A stretch of DNA of 64,000 nucleotides from CAWEYO01 sp963813315 (GCA_963813315.1 CAWEYO010000025.1:186001-250000); one strand, 5' to 3'. Positions 42,539-53,028 are shown, counted from the stretch's first letter. Made by a program: numbers and translations. Notes: generated from the letters alone by a model not told the origin.

Positions 42539-44489
42539 ATGCAGTCGCGTGAGACCGACGTCTTCAACCTGTTTTCGGAAATTTACAGCAGCGAAACGCA
42601 GGAGGAGATGAGCCTGCAACAATATCTCCTCGCGTGTCGTGACAACCGCTCGATGTATGCCACGGCCCCTGAACGGATGATCGACGCGATCGGCGAACCG
42701 ACCTTGATCGACACCAGCTCGGACGAACGCCTTGGCCGGATATTCACCAACAGGACTATCAAGATTTATCCGGCTTTTGCGGATTTCTACGGCATGGAGG
42801 ACACGATCGAGCGGATCGTCAGCTATTTCCGCCATGCCGCCCAAGGTCTCGAGGAGCGCAAGCAGATACTCTACCTGCTCGGCCCCGTCGGCGGCGGCAA
42901 GTCGTCGCTGGCTGAACAGTTGAAGAAGCTCATGGAAAAGCGGCCTATCTATACTCTGAAGGTCGGAGGGAAAATCAGCCCCGTGTTCGAGTTGCCGCTC
43001 GGCCTGTTCCACCCTGAACGGATGGCCGATCTTCTCGAAGACAAGTACGGGATAGCGCGCAGGCGGTTGACCGGCCTGATCTCGCCTTGGGCATCAAAGC
43101 GCCTCGATGAACTTGGCGGCGACATTTCGAAGTTCAGCGTCGTCAAGCTGACGCCGTCGAGGCTCCGCCAGATCGGCATCGCAAAAACGGAGCCTGGCGA
43201 CGAAAACAATCAGGACGTCTCATCGCTCGTCGGAAAGGTCGACATTCGCCAGCTCGAGAACTTCAACCAGGCCGATCCCGATGCCTATTCCTACAGCGGC
43301 GGGCTTAACCGCACGACCCAGGGGCTGTTGGAATTCGTCGAAATGTTCAAGGCCCCGATCAAGGTGCTGCATCCGCTGCTGACCGCGACGCAAGAGGGCA
43401 ACTACAACGGCACCGAGAATTTCGGCGCGTTTCCCTATCATGGGATCGTGCTTGCCCATTCGAACGAGTTCGGAATGGCTTCAATTCAAGAACAATAAGA
43501 ACAACGAGGCTTTCCTCGACCGCATCCTGGTGGTCAAGGTGCCCTATTGCCTCCGGGTCACGGAGGAGAAGCACATCTACGAGAAGCTCCTGCGCGAAAG
43601 CGAGCTGGTGAAAAATCAGTGCGCGCCGGAGGTGCTGGAGATACTCAGCCGTTTCACTGTGTCGACGCGGCTGGTCGAACATGAGAACTCGCCGCTCTAC
43701 ACGAAGATGCGGGTCTATGACGGAGAGAACCTCAAGGACGTCGATCCGAAGGCAAAGTCGGTCCAGGAATATCGCGACGCGGCGGGCGTGGACGAAGGCA
43801 TGAACGGGGTAAGCACGCGCTTCGCTTTCAAGGTCCTGTCCGAGACATTCAACTATGACACGAAACAGGTCGCGGCGGACCCCGTGCATCTTATGTATGT
43901 CCTGGAGCAGGCAATCAAGCGCCACCAGTTCCCGCATGAGGTTGAGGCGAGCTATCTCGATTTCATAAAGTCGGAACTGGCGCCACGCTATGCCGAATTC
44001 ATCGGCCACGAAATCCAGAAGGCGTATCTTGAGTTCTATAGCGAATACGGACAGAACCTCTTCGATCGTTACATTGCCTATGCCGACGCCTGGATCGAGG
44101 ACCAGGATTACAAGGACCCGGATACCGGTCAAATACTCAACCGGGAAATCCTTGACGCCGAACTGTCGCAGATCGAGAAGCCGGCCGGCATTGCCAATCC
44201 CAAGGACTTCCGCAATGAGGTTGTGAAGTTTACGCTGCGCGCAAGGGCAAGGAACCATGGCCGTAACCCGTCATGGACCAGCTACGAGAAGTTGCGTGAA
44301 GTGATCGAGAAAAGAATGTTCGGCCAGGTCGAAGACCTGCTGCCGGTGATCAGCTTCGGTTCCAAGAAGGATAGCGCCACGGAGAAACAACACACTGAAT
44401 TCGTCCAGCGCATGGTCGAACGCGGCTACACGGAAAGGCAGGTAAGGCGTCTGGTCGACTGGTACATGCGAGTGAACAAGGCAGGCTGA
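42539..44489 (+). CDS. prkA: PrkA/YeaG serine protein kinase, one-base frameshift
   Basis: A 649-residue cytosolic stress kinase after repair. The AAA-like N-terminal domain has YLLGPVGGGKSSLAEQLK, and the C-terminal part is the PrkA kinase domain. At 43466-43471 (GAGTTC) the frame is lost. Removing one T yields LAHSNESEWLQFKNNKNNEA, exactly the family sequence, and restores a 650-codon frame. I chose the ATG at 42539, eight bases after GGGAGG. It is followed by yeaH and spoVR homologues, as in the yeaGH-ycgB stress genes of enterobacteria. Confidence 0.93.
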
Positions 44490-44509
44490 GCATAGCTCAG
44501 GGGGAGCTA

Positions 44510-45829
44510 ATGCCGAATTTCATCGATCGCCGTCTCAATCCCAAGGACAAAAGCCTGGGCAACCGTCAGCGCTTTCTCAGGCGTGCGCGCGCGGAACTGA
44601 AGCGGACCATCAACGAACAGATCAAAAGCGGCAAGATCACCGACGTCGATACCGAACACGTCGTTCCCGTTCCGGCAAAAGGCACAAGCGAGCCGAGTTT
44701 CCAGCACGCGCCCGGCAGTGGGCGCAAGGAATACGTTCTTCCCGGCAATCGTGAATTCCGCGCCGGGGATCGCATTCCAAAGCCGGTCCTCGGCGGAGGC
44801 GGTTCGGGCAAGGGAGCGTCGCCGAGCGGTGAGACCGAAGACGATTTCCGCTTCGTACTGTCGCGCGAGGAAGTGCTTGACCTCTTCTTCGAGGACCTCG
44901 AGCTTCCGGACCTTGTGAAGCTCAGCCTCAAGGAGGTGAGTTCCTTCAAGCCGCGCCGGGCCGGCTTTGCCATCACAGGCTCGCCCACCAATATCAATGT
45001 CGGACGCACCATGCGCCATAGCTACGGCCGCCGCATTGCATTGAGGCGGCCCAAGCAACACGAACTTGATGCGATAACCGAGGAGATCGCGGCGCTCGAG
45101 GCAGACCCTGCCCCCAACGCCGCAAAGCGTCAGCGGCTCGAATTGCTGCAGCGCGATTTGGACCGGCTGGAGCGCCGGCGCAGGATCATTCCCTATGTCG
45201 ATCCCGTCGACATACGGTTCAACCGCTTCGAACCGCAGCCTCTTCCGAATGCAAACGCAGTAATGTTTTGTCTTATGGACGTCTCGGGCTCGATGGGCGA
45301 ACGGGAGAAAGATCTTGCCAAACGGTTCTTCGTGCTCCTGCATCTCTTTCTGAAGCGGCGCTACGAACGCACCGATATCGTCTTCGTCCGGCACACGCAC
45401 GAGGCTCATGAAGTGGACGAGGAAACATTCTTCTACAGCACTCAGAGCGGCGGCACTGTCGTTTCGACCGCGCTTGAGGAGATGCGCAGCATCATATTGA
45501 ATCGGTACCCCAGCAACGAATGGAATATCTATGCCGCGCAAGCCTCGGACGGAGACAATAGCGGGGATGATTCGGAGCGTTGTGTCTTTCTTCTTGACCG
45601 CGAGGTGATGCGTCTTTGCCAGTACTACGCCTATGTCGAGATCATCGACGAGCGGGAGCGTGACATTTTTCGCACGACCGACAACGGCACGTCGCTCTGG
45701 AAGGCCTATCGGACCGTAAGCGAAGCGTGGCCCAATTTCCAGATGACGCGGATAGCCAAGCCGGCCGACATATATCCGGTCTTTCACGAACTGTTCGCAA
45801 AACATCCGGCTTCGGCCAAAGGCAACTAG
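44510..45829 (+). CDS. yeaH: YeaH/DUF444 protein with VWA-like domain
   Basis: A 439-residue protein of the DUF444/YeaH family, partner of the PrkA kinase. The N-terminus MPNFIDRRLNPKDKSLGNRQ is typical, followed by a basic linker and a von Willebrand A-like domain with the metal site MDVSGSMGEREKD. The C-terminus YRTVSEAWPNFQMTRI is characteristic. It is 20 bases after prkA and 11 before the spoVR homologue, so the three form one operon. The biochemical role is unknown. Confidence 0.94.
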   Translation: MPNFIDRRLNPKDKSLGNRQRFLRRARAELKRTINEQIKSGKITDVDTEHVVPVPAKGTSEPSFQHAPGSGRKEYVLPGNREFRAGDRIPKPVLGGGGSGKGASPSGETEDDFRFVLSREEVLDLFFEDLELPDLVKLSLKEVSSFKPRRAGFAITGSPTNINVGRTMRHSYGRRIALRRPKQHELDAITEEIAALEADPAPNAAKRQRLELLQRDLDRLERRRRIIPYVDPVDIRFNRFEPQPLPNANAVMFCLMDVSGSMGEREKDLAKRFFVLLHLFLKRRYERTDIVFVRHTHEAHEVDEETFFYSTQSGGTVVSTALEEMRSIILNRYPSNEWNIYAAQASDGDNSGDDSERCVFLLDREVMRLCQYYAYVEIIDERERDIFRTTDNGTSLWKAYRTVSEAWPNFQMTRIAKPADIYPVFHELFAKHPASAKGN

Positions 45830-45840
45830 AGTGGGACGCG

Positions 45841-47385
45841 GTGGGTAAGCGCGCTAGCAGGTCGGGGTTTCTGTTTCGGAGTTCAGACTGGAACTTCGAA
45901 ACGCTTTCACGAACCTATGACGCGATAAAGGATGTCGCGCTCAACGACCTTGGTCTGGATGTCTATCCAAACCAGATCGAGATTATCTCTTCGGAACAAA
46001 TGCTGGACGCATACTCGTCGATCGGAATGCCGCTGATGTATCGGCACTGGTCGTTCGGCAAGCACTTCGTCCATGAAGAGCATCTTTATCGCAAGGGCCG
46101 CCGCGGGCTTGCCTACGAACTGGTCATCAACTCCAACCCTTGCATCGTCTATCTGATGGAGGAAAACACCATGGCCATGCAGGCCCTGGTGATCGCTCAC
46201 GCGGCTTTTGGACACAACCACTTCTTCAAGAACAACTATCTTTTCCAACAATGGACTGATGCAGGCGCAATCCTGAACTATATGGAGTTCGCCAAGGGCT
46301 ATATTTCACGCTGCGAGGAAAAACACGGCCTGCCGGCAGTCGAGTCGGTGCTGGACGCGGCTCACGCCCTGATGGATCAAGGCGTGTTCCGGTATCGGCG
46401 TCCACCGCGACTTTCCTCGGAAAAGGAGCGCATTCGCATCCGCGATCGGCTGGAATACGAGGAGCGGTCCTACAGCGACCTGTGGCGAACACTGCCCCCT
46501 CGCAAGGAAGGCGAAAGCTCCAGCGAAGCCGAACGCGAGTTGCTCGAGCGCAAGAAGGCGCTCAAGCTGCCCGAGGAGAACCTGCTCTACTTTCTCGAAA
46601 AAAACAGCCTGGTTCTCGAGCCCTGGCAGAGAGAGATCCTAAGGATTGTCCGGGTCGTCGCGCAGTATTTCTATCCGCAGCGGCAAACCAAGGTCATGAA
46701 CGAAGGGTGTGCGACCTTTGTTCACCATACCATTATGAACACACTCTTCGACCAGGGACGGGTCAGCGAAGGCACGATGCTGGAAGTTCTCGCCAGCCAT
46801 TCCAACGTGGTCTTCCAGCCGGCGTTCAATGATGCCCGCTACTCGTCGATCAATCCCTATGCGCTGGGCTTCGCCCTCATGCAGGATATCCAGCGCGTCT
46901 GCACCGAACCCACGGCGGAGGACCGGGACTGGTTCCCCGATATCGCGGGAAACGGTGATTGGCGCGGAACGCTTTTGAACGCCTGGGCAAATCACCGCGA
47001 CGAGTCCTTCGTGCTGCAATATCTGAGCCCGGCGTTGATGCGCAAATTGCGCCTGTTCGTTCTCAATGACCAGTCGAACGAGAGCTACTATCAGGTTGCT
47101 TCGATTCACGACGAACGCGGTTACGAGAAGATCCGGGCGGTGCTTGCGCACACCCTCGATGTCAGCGCGAACCAACCCAACATCCAGGTCGTGGACGTCG
47201 ATCTGCTCGGCGACCGGCACCTGCGGCTCCAGCACACGGTACATGACGGCGTGATCCTGTCCGACGGGACGCGAGACGCCACCTTGCGCCATGTTCGCCG
47301 CCTTTGGGGTTACGACGTCAGTCTGGCGGGCATCGACGCAGGCTCGGGCAAACTGCTTTACGAGGCCTCGGCAAGCGAAACATAA
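45841..47385 (+). CDS. SpoVR family protein (YcgB-like)
   Basis: A 514-residue SpoVR-family protein, cytosolic, of unknown biochemical activity and usually co-expressed with PrkA and YeaH. Family segments are SDWNFETLSRTYDAIKDVA, the GMPLMYRHWSFGKHF motif, AFGHNHFFKNNYLF and KVMNEGCATFVHHTIMN. I chose the GTG at 45841, the first start after the yeaH stop. Upstream codons in frame overlap yeaH. Third gene of the stress operon. Confidence 0.93.
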   Translation: MGKRASRSGFLFRSSDWNFETLSRTYDAIKDVALNDLGLDVYPNQIEIISSEQMLDAYSSIGMPLMYRHWSFGKHFVHEEHLYRKGRRGLAYELVINSNPCIVYLMEENTMAMQALVIAHAAFGHNHFFKNNYLFQQWTDAGAILNYMEFAKGYISRCEEKHGLPAVESVLDAAHALMDQGVFRYRRPPRLSSEKERIRIRDRLEYEERSYSDLWRTLPPRKEGESSSEAERELLERKKALKLPEENLLYFLEKNSLVLEPWQREILRIVRVVAQYFYPQRQTKVMNEGCATFVHHTIMNTLFDQGRVSEGTMLEVLASHSNVVFQPAFNDARYSSINPYALGFALMQDIQRVCTEPTAEDRDWFPDIAGNGDWRGTLLNAWANHRDESFVLQYLSPALMRKLRLFVLNDQSNESYYQVASIHDERGYEKIRAVLAHTLDVSANQPNIQVVDVDLLGDRHLRLQHTVHDGVILSDGTRDATLRHVRRLWGYDVSLAGIDAGSGKLLYEASASET

Positions 47386-47419
47386 GCGCAAGCTTTTTGA
47401 GCCTGGGGTTTGTCGGGAT

Positions 47420-48602
47420 TCAGGTCAGGCCGGGAAGCGACTTCGTCTTGCCGCTCAGCTCGGCTCCCAGTGTCAGAATTGCGGGAAATGTTGCAACAAG
47501 CGGTCCGATGATTGCCGCACTTCGCGGAAGGGCGAGTATCCGCGCAAACGCACCAGCCGCGTTGATACGGACAAGGAACTGCTGCCGCCACAGCCCCGAA
47601 TAGGCGCGCCCGATCCGTTGCCGGCCTGCTTTGTCGCCCGAGCCGCCGTGCGCAAGTTGCGAACCAAGAAGCCAACCGGACTGCATCGCCATCGATATTC
47701 CTTCGGCAATGAGTGGATGTGCCTCTCCGGCAAGATTGCCGACGCGAAATATGTCATCCGCATAGCGCGCCCGGATGCCGGGGCGGATCGGTCCCGGCCG
47801 CGAGCCAGCCATCCTCGATCGAAGCGTGACGAAGCGCCTCGCGCACGCCACGGCAGCTTGCAACAATGTGCCTCTCGACAGCCTCCCCTGCGGCCACGTT
47901 CCCATGGATGCTGCGTGCTTCGAAGAGAGCGTCTCGCCTGATGCAGCACGAAACCGACAAGCGGCCACTGTCGGACCAGACCATCCCGCCGTAGCCACCG
48001 GGAAAGACCAGCAGCGGCATCAAGTCAGGGGCCAGTTCCGCACCCCTGAAATGCGCCTTGAATCCGAACAGGTCGGATGGCCTCAGCGTCCTTTTCAGAT
48101 GGCTTGGCAGCTTGCCTTGCTCCCATGACCCGTGAGCGGCGATGACCACCGGGGCACTGAGCGCGGACTCTCTATTGGCAGATGCTATGCGAACGCTGTG
48201 GCCGTTGACCTCCGGGGCAATGGTTACCGCGTGCCAGGGCTGAAAAACCTCCACTCCTGCCTTTCGTGCCGCATCGAGAAGAAGGCTGTCCAGGCGGTCC
48301 CGCCCGAGTGCCCGTCCGTAGCCTCCCGCCGGCGAATGGGGCATGTCGGCTTCGATCGTGCTCCCGGCCGCAAAAAGACCCACCCGATGAATCTCGGGAC
48401 CAGCCTCGCTCCGCCACGTTTCCTCCAGACCGAAACTGTCCAGGAGTGCGAGATTGGTTGCCGACATGAATTCTCCGCAGACCTTGCGGCGTGGGAACTC
48501 ATTTTTCTCAATGATCGCGACTGCCTTGCCATGCCTCGCGAGCGCGAGAGCGGCGGAACTTCCCGCAGGACCGGCGCCGATCACGATGGCATCATAGGTC
48601 AT
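47420..48602 (-). CDS. FAD-dependent oxidoreductase of a type III PKS cluster, one-base frameshift
   Basis: A 393-residue flavoprotein of the geranylgeranyl-reductase/monooxygenase type after repair. It begins YDAIVIGAGPAGSSAALALA (FAD fold), with FPRRKVCGEFMSATNL and GRALGRDRLDSLLLDAA. At 47791-47795 an extra base breaks the frame. Removing it reads GWLAAGPIRPGIRARYADDI, joined to RVGNLAGEAHPLIAEGISMA, the conserved C-terminal FAD contact. The ATG is seven bases after the methyltransferase stop. Like SrsC in Streptomyces, it may hydroxylate or reduce the polyketide product. Confidence 0.85.
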
Positions 48603-48609
48603 GACAGCC

Positions 48610-49320
48610 TCAGGCCCTTTTGCCAGCGACGGCAAAGACGTGAGTGAAAGGTCCGGCCCGCCTTTCCTCGAAATGACTGCCCTGCCCGGCCGGCCATAGC
48701 GCAGAAAGCTCGGTTCCGCTGAACCCGGCGCGCACGCTCGCAGGAGCGTCATGCAGGGTAACATCGCTTGCCCCGATCACCCACAGCAGTCGCGACGCCA
48801 CAAGGGCAGCGCTGCAACGGCGCGGTTCAGCCGCAACGAATACCGCGGTGAGCGGCCGGAGCGCGGCAAGCAGCTTCGCAAGATCGGGCTCCGCAAAATG
48901 ATGCAGGAAAAGGTTGGCGATCACGACATCGAAGCGCGCTTGTCCGGCATGGCCGAGCCAGTCGAACAGATCGGCTTCGACGGCATCCGCGCGCCAGCCA
49001 AGTTTCGCGAATTCGTTGATGCGATCGCCTGTGACGACGCCAGCGCGATCCAGGAGGGTCAACTCCACATTCGGCCAACGCCAGGCCAGACGCCGCGCAA
49101 CAGCCAGCATCAATGTGCCGTCGCCCGCCCCGACCTCCAGAATTCGGCACGGCGGTTTGACGACATGCCGGCGGAGCAAGCGCGACATGATCACGGCATT
49201 GAACATCAGTGCGTTGACGTGTCTCAGATCACGCCGGGAGGCCTTGGCCCTTGGGTCATCCGCAGCAAGCCCGTCCAGAATCTCGGCTTCCACACGGCGA
49301 ATGGCGAGCTTTCCCGGCAT
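48610..49320 (-). CDS. Class I SAM methyltransferase in a type III PKS cluster
   Basis: A 236-residue methyltransferase with the SAM motif ILEVGAGDGTLMLAVARRL, then DVVIANLFLHHFAEPDLAKLL. It starts four bases after the PKS stop and ends seven before the flavoprotein start. By analogy with SrsB and BpsB, it may O-methylate a resorcinol or pyrone product. Substrate is inferred from context only. Confidence 0.88.
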   Translation of the reverse strand: MPGKLAIRRVEAEILDGLAADDPRAKASRRDLRHVNALMFNAVIMSRLLRRHVVKPPCRILEVGAGDGTLMLAVARRLAWRWPNVELTLLDRAGVVTGDRINEFAKLGWRADAVEADLFDWLGHAGQARFDVVIANLFLHHFAEPDLAKLLAALRPLTAVFVAAEPRRCSAALVASRLLWVIGASDVTLHDAPASVRAGFSGTELSALWPAGQGSHFEERRAGPFTHVFAVAGKRA

Positions 49321-49324
49321 CGCG

Positions 49325-50401
49325 CTAGTCCACGCTTTGAAACAGCATGGTTTCGGCCGTCAACCCCGGCCCGAAGGCCATCGCGCAGCCCAGTTGGCCC
49401 GGAAGGCATGCCCGCAGCATTTTCTCGACGACAAACATGACCGTTGCCGACGACATGTTGCCGTACTTTCTAAGCACGGCTCGCGATTGCATGAGCGCCT
49501 CCGGAGAAAGATGCAGCGCCCGTTCGACGGCATCCAGGACAGATCGCCCGCCGGGATGGACGGCCCAGAGGCCGACGTCTCTCACCGAGGCGCCGCGCAG
49601 CACGTCATCGGCGTGCTCCGTCAGGATTTGCTGGACCGCGGCCGGCACCTCTCCGGAAAGGAGCATGTCGAACCCGTCATCGTGGATATCCCAGGTCATC
49701 AGATCGCGTCCTTCCGGAGCGACAATTGCATGGAAACTGTCGAGACGAAGCCCACGAGGTTCCGCCGTAACCAGGGCCGCGGCACATCCATCGCCCCAAA
49801 GACAGAACGACAGCAGCTTTTCGAAGTCCGCGGTTTCCTTGAGATGAATCGTGCAGACTTCGATGTTCACGGCAAGGACGCGCGCCCGAGGGTCGGACCT
49901 GACGATGTGGCGCGCAAGCTTCAGCGCGGTGATCGCCGCGTAGCAGCCCATAAAGCCGATCATCGTGCGCTCAACTGTGGTTTTCAGCCCGCATCGAGCC
50001 ACAAGTTCAAGGTCGATGCCCGGCGCGGCGAACCCCGTGCATGTCGTGACGATCAGATGCGTGATCCCGGATCGCTCGTCGTCGCGGAGCAGACCGTCGA
50101 CTGCTTGCTCAGCCAGCTGCGGAGCAGCTTTCTCGAACATTTCCATGCGTTTGGCGGTGCCGGGAAAAGCGCCGCGCCGGAAGATGCCTTCCGCGTCGAG
50201 TGCCGGTCCATTCGGATCGGCGCTCGGGGCAAAGCAGGAGTAGCGGTGTTCGATGCCGGATTTGTCGGCCATGCGGCTAAAGATCGCCTGGCGCCGCGGA
50301 TCGCCGGACAGCAGCGAAGCGGCGAAGCCCAGGAAGAAGCCGTGTGCTTCGTGCGGTGGCACGGCTGTCACGACCCGGTTCAGGTAGGCGTCCGAAGGCA
50401 T
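49325..50401 (-). CDS. Type III polyketide synthase (chalcone/stilbene synthase family)
   Basis: A 358-residue homodimeric ketosynthase that extends an acyl-CoA starter with malonyl-CoA and cyclises it. The triad is visible: C153 in MIGFMGCYAAI, H282 in WAVHPGGRSVLD and N315 in KYGNMSSATVMF. The loop CTGFAAPGID and the C-terminal GFGPG-like AFGPGLTAE are also typical. First gene of a three-gene operon with a methyltransferase and a flavoprotein. The order matches srsABC clusters for methylated phenolic lipids. The starter length cannot be read from sequence. Confidence 0.94.
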   Translation of the reverse strand: MPSDAYLNRVVTAVPPHEAHGFFLGFAASLLSGDPRRQAIFSRMADKSGIEHRYSCFAPSADPNGPALDAEGIFRRGAFPGTAKRMEMFEKAAPQLAEQAVDGLLRDDERSGITHLIVTTCTGFAAPGIDLELVARCGLKTTVERTMIGFMGCYAAITALKLARHIVRSDPRARVLAVNIEVCTIHLKETADFEKLLSFCLWGDGCAAALVTAEPRGLRLDSFHAIVAPEGRDLMTWDIHDDGFDMLLSGEVPAAVQQILTEHADDVLRGASVRDVGLWAVHPGGRSVLDAVERALHLSPEALMQSRAVLRKYGNMSSATVMFVVEKMLRACLPGQLGCAMAFGPGLTAETMLFQSVD

Positions 50402-50564
50402 GGTTTTGGTGAGCGCCTTTCCGTCGCAGGTCTGTCATCAACCGGGCAGCCGCGGCAATCCCAGCTGAAGGCAGACAATTCAGGACACAAGGGAAAACGC
50501 TTTAGCTGTTCAGCTATTCCCAACGCCGCCGTGGTCCGCCGGTTCCTTCCCTTCTACCGACGGC

Positions 50565-52226
50565 TCATCGAATGTCCAACCGGGCACGCGGGCGCGTCTC
50601 GTTTCTTTCTTCGGCAAGGATGGCCGCCGGCAGGGGCGGGAGTTCGCGGATGATGTCGGCACCTTTTTCACCGATCATGACGGTCGGTGCATTTGTGTTG
50701 CATGATGGAATGCGAGGCATCACAGAGCTGTCGCAGACCCGCAGCCCTTCAAGCCCGTGAACCTTGAGATCGAGCCCAACAACGGCATCCGCATCCGTGC
50801 CCATCTTGCAAGTGCCGACGGGATGGTGATCGGTTTTGGCGTTCGCGCAGCCATAGTCGAGCAAGTCCCTGTCGTTGACCGCGGTTGGCCCAGGTAGGCG
50901 TTCAGCCATCACATAAGGCTTCAATGCCCGTTGGCTCATGATTTCGCGAGCGATTTTCAGCCCTTCCACCGACATTGTCCGATCGTGCGGATCTTCCCAG
51001 TAGTTGGGATCGATCAGCGGCGCGGCCGACGGATCGGCGGAGGCCAGGCGGACGGTTCCGCGCGAACGCGGATGCAGATAGGCGGAATTGAGCGTGACGC
51101 CGGCATTCTTCAGTCGCGCAACGCCCGCTTCGATGCCTGATCCAAGGCCCAGATGGAACTGGATATCGGGCGAACGCGCGTCAGGGTCGGCATACCAAAA
51201 TCCGCCGGTCTCAAAAAGCGAGGACGCCACAGGACCCGTGCGGAACAGGGCATATTGAATGCCGGCCCATAGCGTGCGGTGCAGTCTGGCAACATTGTCA
51301 TAGGTGTGGTCGCCGGTGCATTCGCAGATCACGAACAGGTCGAGATGGTCCTGCATGTTGCCGCCGACGCCCGGCAGGTCGTGATGGACCGGAACGCCGA
51401 CCGATTTGAGATGGTCGGCCGGGCCGATACCGGATTGCAGCAGAAGCTTTGGCGAACCGATCGCGCCGGACGCGACAAGAACCTCGCGATCGGCACGAAA
51501 AGCAGTGTTGCCGTTCGGCGTGACGGCTTCAACGCCGACGGCGCGGGTTCCTTCCAGCAAGATTCTGGTAACGCGCGCGCCCATCAGCACTGTGAGGTTC
51601 TTCCTGCTCTTGATCGGCGAGAGATAGGCCATCGACGCCGAGGAGCGGCGGCGATTGCGTTGCGTAAGCTGGTAGAACCCGACGCCTGCCTGTTGTTTGC
51701 CGTTGAAATCGTGATTGTAGGGAATGCCGAGTTCCTGTCCCGCCCGGATATAGGCATCCGAGATCGGCAGGGCGGAAACGGGCATGGAAACACCCAGCGG
51801 CCCGCCATAGGAATGATAGTCGTCGGCGAAACGCTGATTGTCCTCGGCGCGCTTGAAATAGGGCAGCACGGAGCGGTAGTCCCAGCCTTCGCAGCCGTCT
51901 TCGCTGGCCCAGCTATCATAGTCGGCAGCATTGCCGCGCGTGTAGAGCTGGGCGTTGATGGTGGAGCCGCCGCCGATGATCTTGGCTTGCGTATAACGCA
52001 GCACACGGCCTTTCATGTGTTTCTGGGGGACCGTCTCCCATCCCCAACTGGCGACGCCCTTGGTCATCCTGGCAAAACCGGCCGGCATGTGGAACAGAGG
52101 GTTCCAGTCGCCGCCGCCGGCCTCAAGCAGCAAGACCCGGATGCCGGGGTCTTCGCTCAACCGGTTTGCCAGCACGCATCCGGCGGGACCGGCACCCGTA
52201 ATGATGTAATCGTAACGTGTTGCCAT
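50565..52226 (-). CDS. GMC oxidoreductase (choline/alcohol dehydrogenase-like)
   Basis: A 553-residue FAD enzyme of the glucose-methanol-choline family, oxidising an alcohol. The FAD fold is YDYIITGAGPAGCVLANRL, followed by the GMC signature YTQAKIIGGGSTINAQLYTR. The active-site region is DHHPVGTCKMGTDADAVVG, and the C-terminal motif is MPRIPSCNTNAPTVMIGEKG. It is the last gene of the lacI operon, 22 bases after the SDR gene. No signal peptide. The substrate is unknown. Confidence 0.92.
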   Translation of the reverse strand: MATRYDYIITGAGPAGCVLANRLSEDPGIRVLLLEAGGGDWNPLFHMPAGFARMTKGVASWGWETVPQKHMKGRVLRYTQAKIIGGGSTINAQLYTRGNAADYDSWASEDGCEGWDYRSVLPYFKRAEDNQRFADDYHSYGGPLGVSMPVSALPISDAYIRAGQELGIPYNHDFNGKQQAGVGFYQLTQRNRRRSSASMAYLSPIKSRKNLTVLMGARVTRILLEGTRAVGVEAVTPNGNTAFRADREVLVASGAIGSPKLLLQSGIGPADHLKSVGVPVHHDLPGVGGNMQDHLDLFVICECTGDHTYDNVARLHRTLWAGIQYALFRTGPVASSLFETGGFWYADPDARSPDIQFHLGLGSGIEAGVARLKNAGVTLNSAYLHPRSRGTVRLASADPSAAPLIDPNYWEDPHDRTMSVEGLKIAREIMSQRALKPYVMAERLPGPTAVNDRDLLDYGCANAKTDHHPVGTCKMGTDADAVVGLDLKVHGLEGLRVCDSSVMPRIPSCNTNAPTVMIGEKGADIIRELPPLPAAILAEERNETRPRARLDIR

Positions 52227-52248
52227 TGTGCTTTCCGTTTTGGATGGG

Positions 52249-53028
52249 TTAAAGGCGGTCTATCGAAAGCGCCCCGTCCACATTGATCACCGATCCTGTG
52301 GCAAAACCGAAGGCTCCCGAAGCAAGGGCGGCAACGACATTGCCAACATCGGCCGGCTCTCCCCAGCGCTTTGCCGGCACCACACCCTCGCCGATCAGCG
52401 CATCGTATTTCTCCGCGACTTTGGCCGTCATGTCCGAGCGAATGATCCCCGGCCGAACCTCGAAGACGGCGATACCGGTTTCCGCAAGCCTCAGTGTCAA
52501 GCCTTGGGTGAAGGCGGCGAGGCCCGCTTTTGTCATGCAGTAGTCAAGCCGCTCCGGCGAACTCATTGCGGCGGAAACAGAGGTTATGTTGATAACCGAG
52601 CGGGGGCGATCCGACACGTTTGCGTTCAGCATCGACCGCACCACCGCCTGCGTGAAAAACACTGTTCCACGCAGGTTTATGCCCATGATTGCATCAAAGT
52701 TCTCCGGTCTAAGATCGAGGAAATCGCCGCGCACGACCGAGCCAATGCCAGCGTTATTGACAAGGCAGGAAACAGCGCCGAGCTCGCTCACGATGGCCCC
52801 TACCGCCGCTTGGTGGCCGGCGAGGTCGGTCAGGTCCGACTTGACATAGATGGCCCGCGCGCCTTCGCGTCCAAAATCATCAAGCAACCCCTCCATCGCC
52901 GCGTCGCCGTCGCCGGGTCCGGTGAGCGCAATGTCGAATCCGCCAGTCGCGAGGCATTTTGCAATGCCGAGACCAATTCCGCGCCACCCGCCCGTCACGA
53001 TGGCCACCGGCCGCTTTGCGCTGCTCAT
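52249..53028 (-). CDS. Short-chain dehydrogenase/reductase
   Basis: A 259-residue NAD(P)-dependent oxidoreductase. The Rossmann motif is VTGGWRGIGLGIA, with NNAGIG, the catalytic Ser in INITSVSAAM and YCMTK for Tyr and Lys. The C-terminus FATGSVINVDGALSI is typical. I chose the ATG at 53026-53028, which overlaps the upstream GMC gene's stop by four bases. It probably interconverts a hydroxy and keto intermediate of the pathway. Confidence 0.93.
   Translation of the reverse strand: MSSAKRPVAIVTGGWRGIGLGIAKCLATGGFDIALTGPGDGDAAMEGLLDDFGREGARAIYVKSDLTDLAGHQAAVGAIVSELGAVSCLVNNAGIGSVVRGDFLDLRPENFDAIMGINLRGTVFFTQAVVRSMLNANVSDRPRSVINITSVSAAMSSPERLDYCMTKAGLAAFTQGLTLRLAETGIAVFEVRPGIIRSDMTAKVAEKYDALIGEGVVPAKRWGEPADVGNVVAALASGAFGFATGSVINVDGALSIDRL

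Noticed and set aside
45727..45840. 38-residue N-terminal extension of the SpoVR protein
   Set aside because: It overlaps the end of yeaH in another frame and has no similarity to SpoVR proteins.
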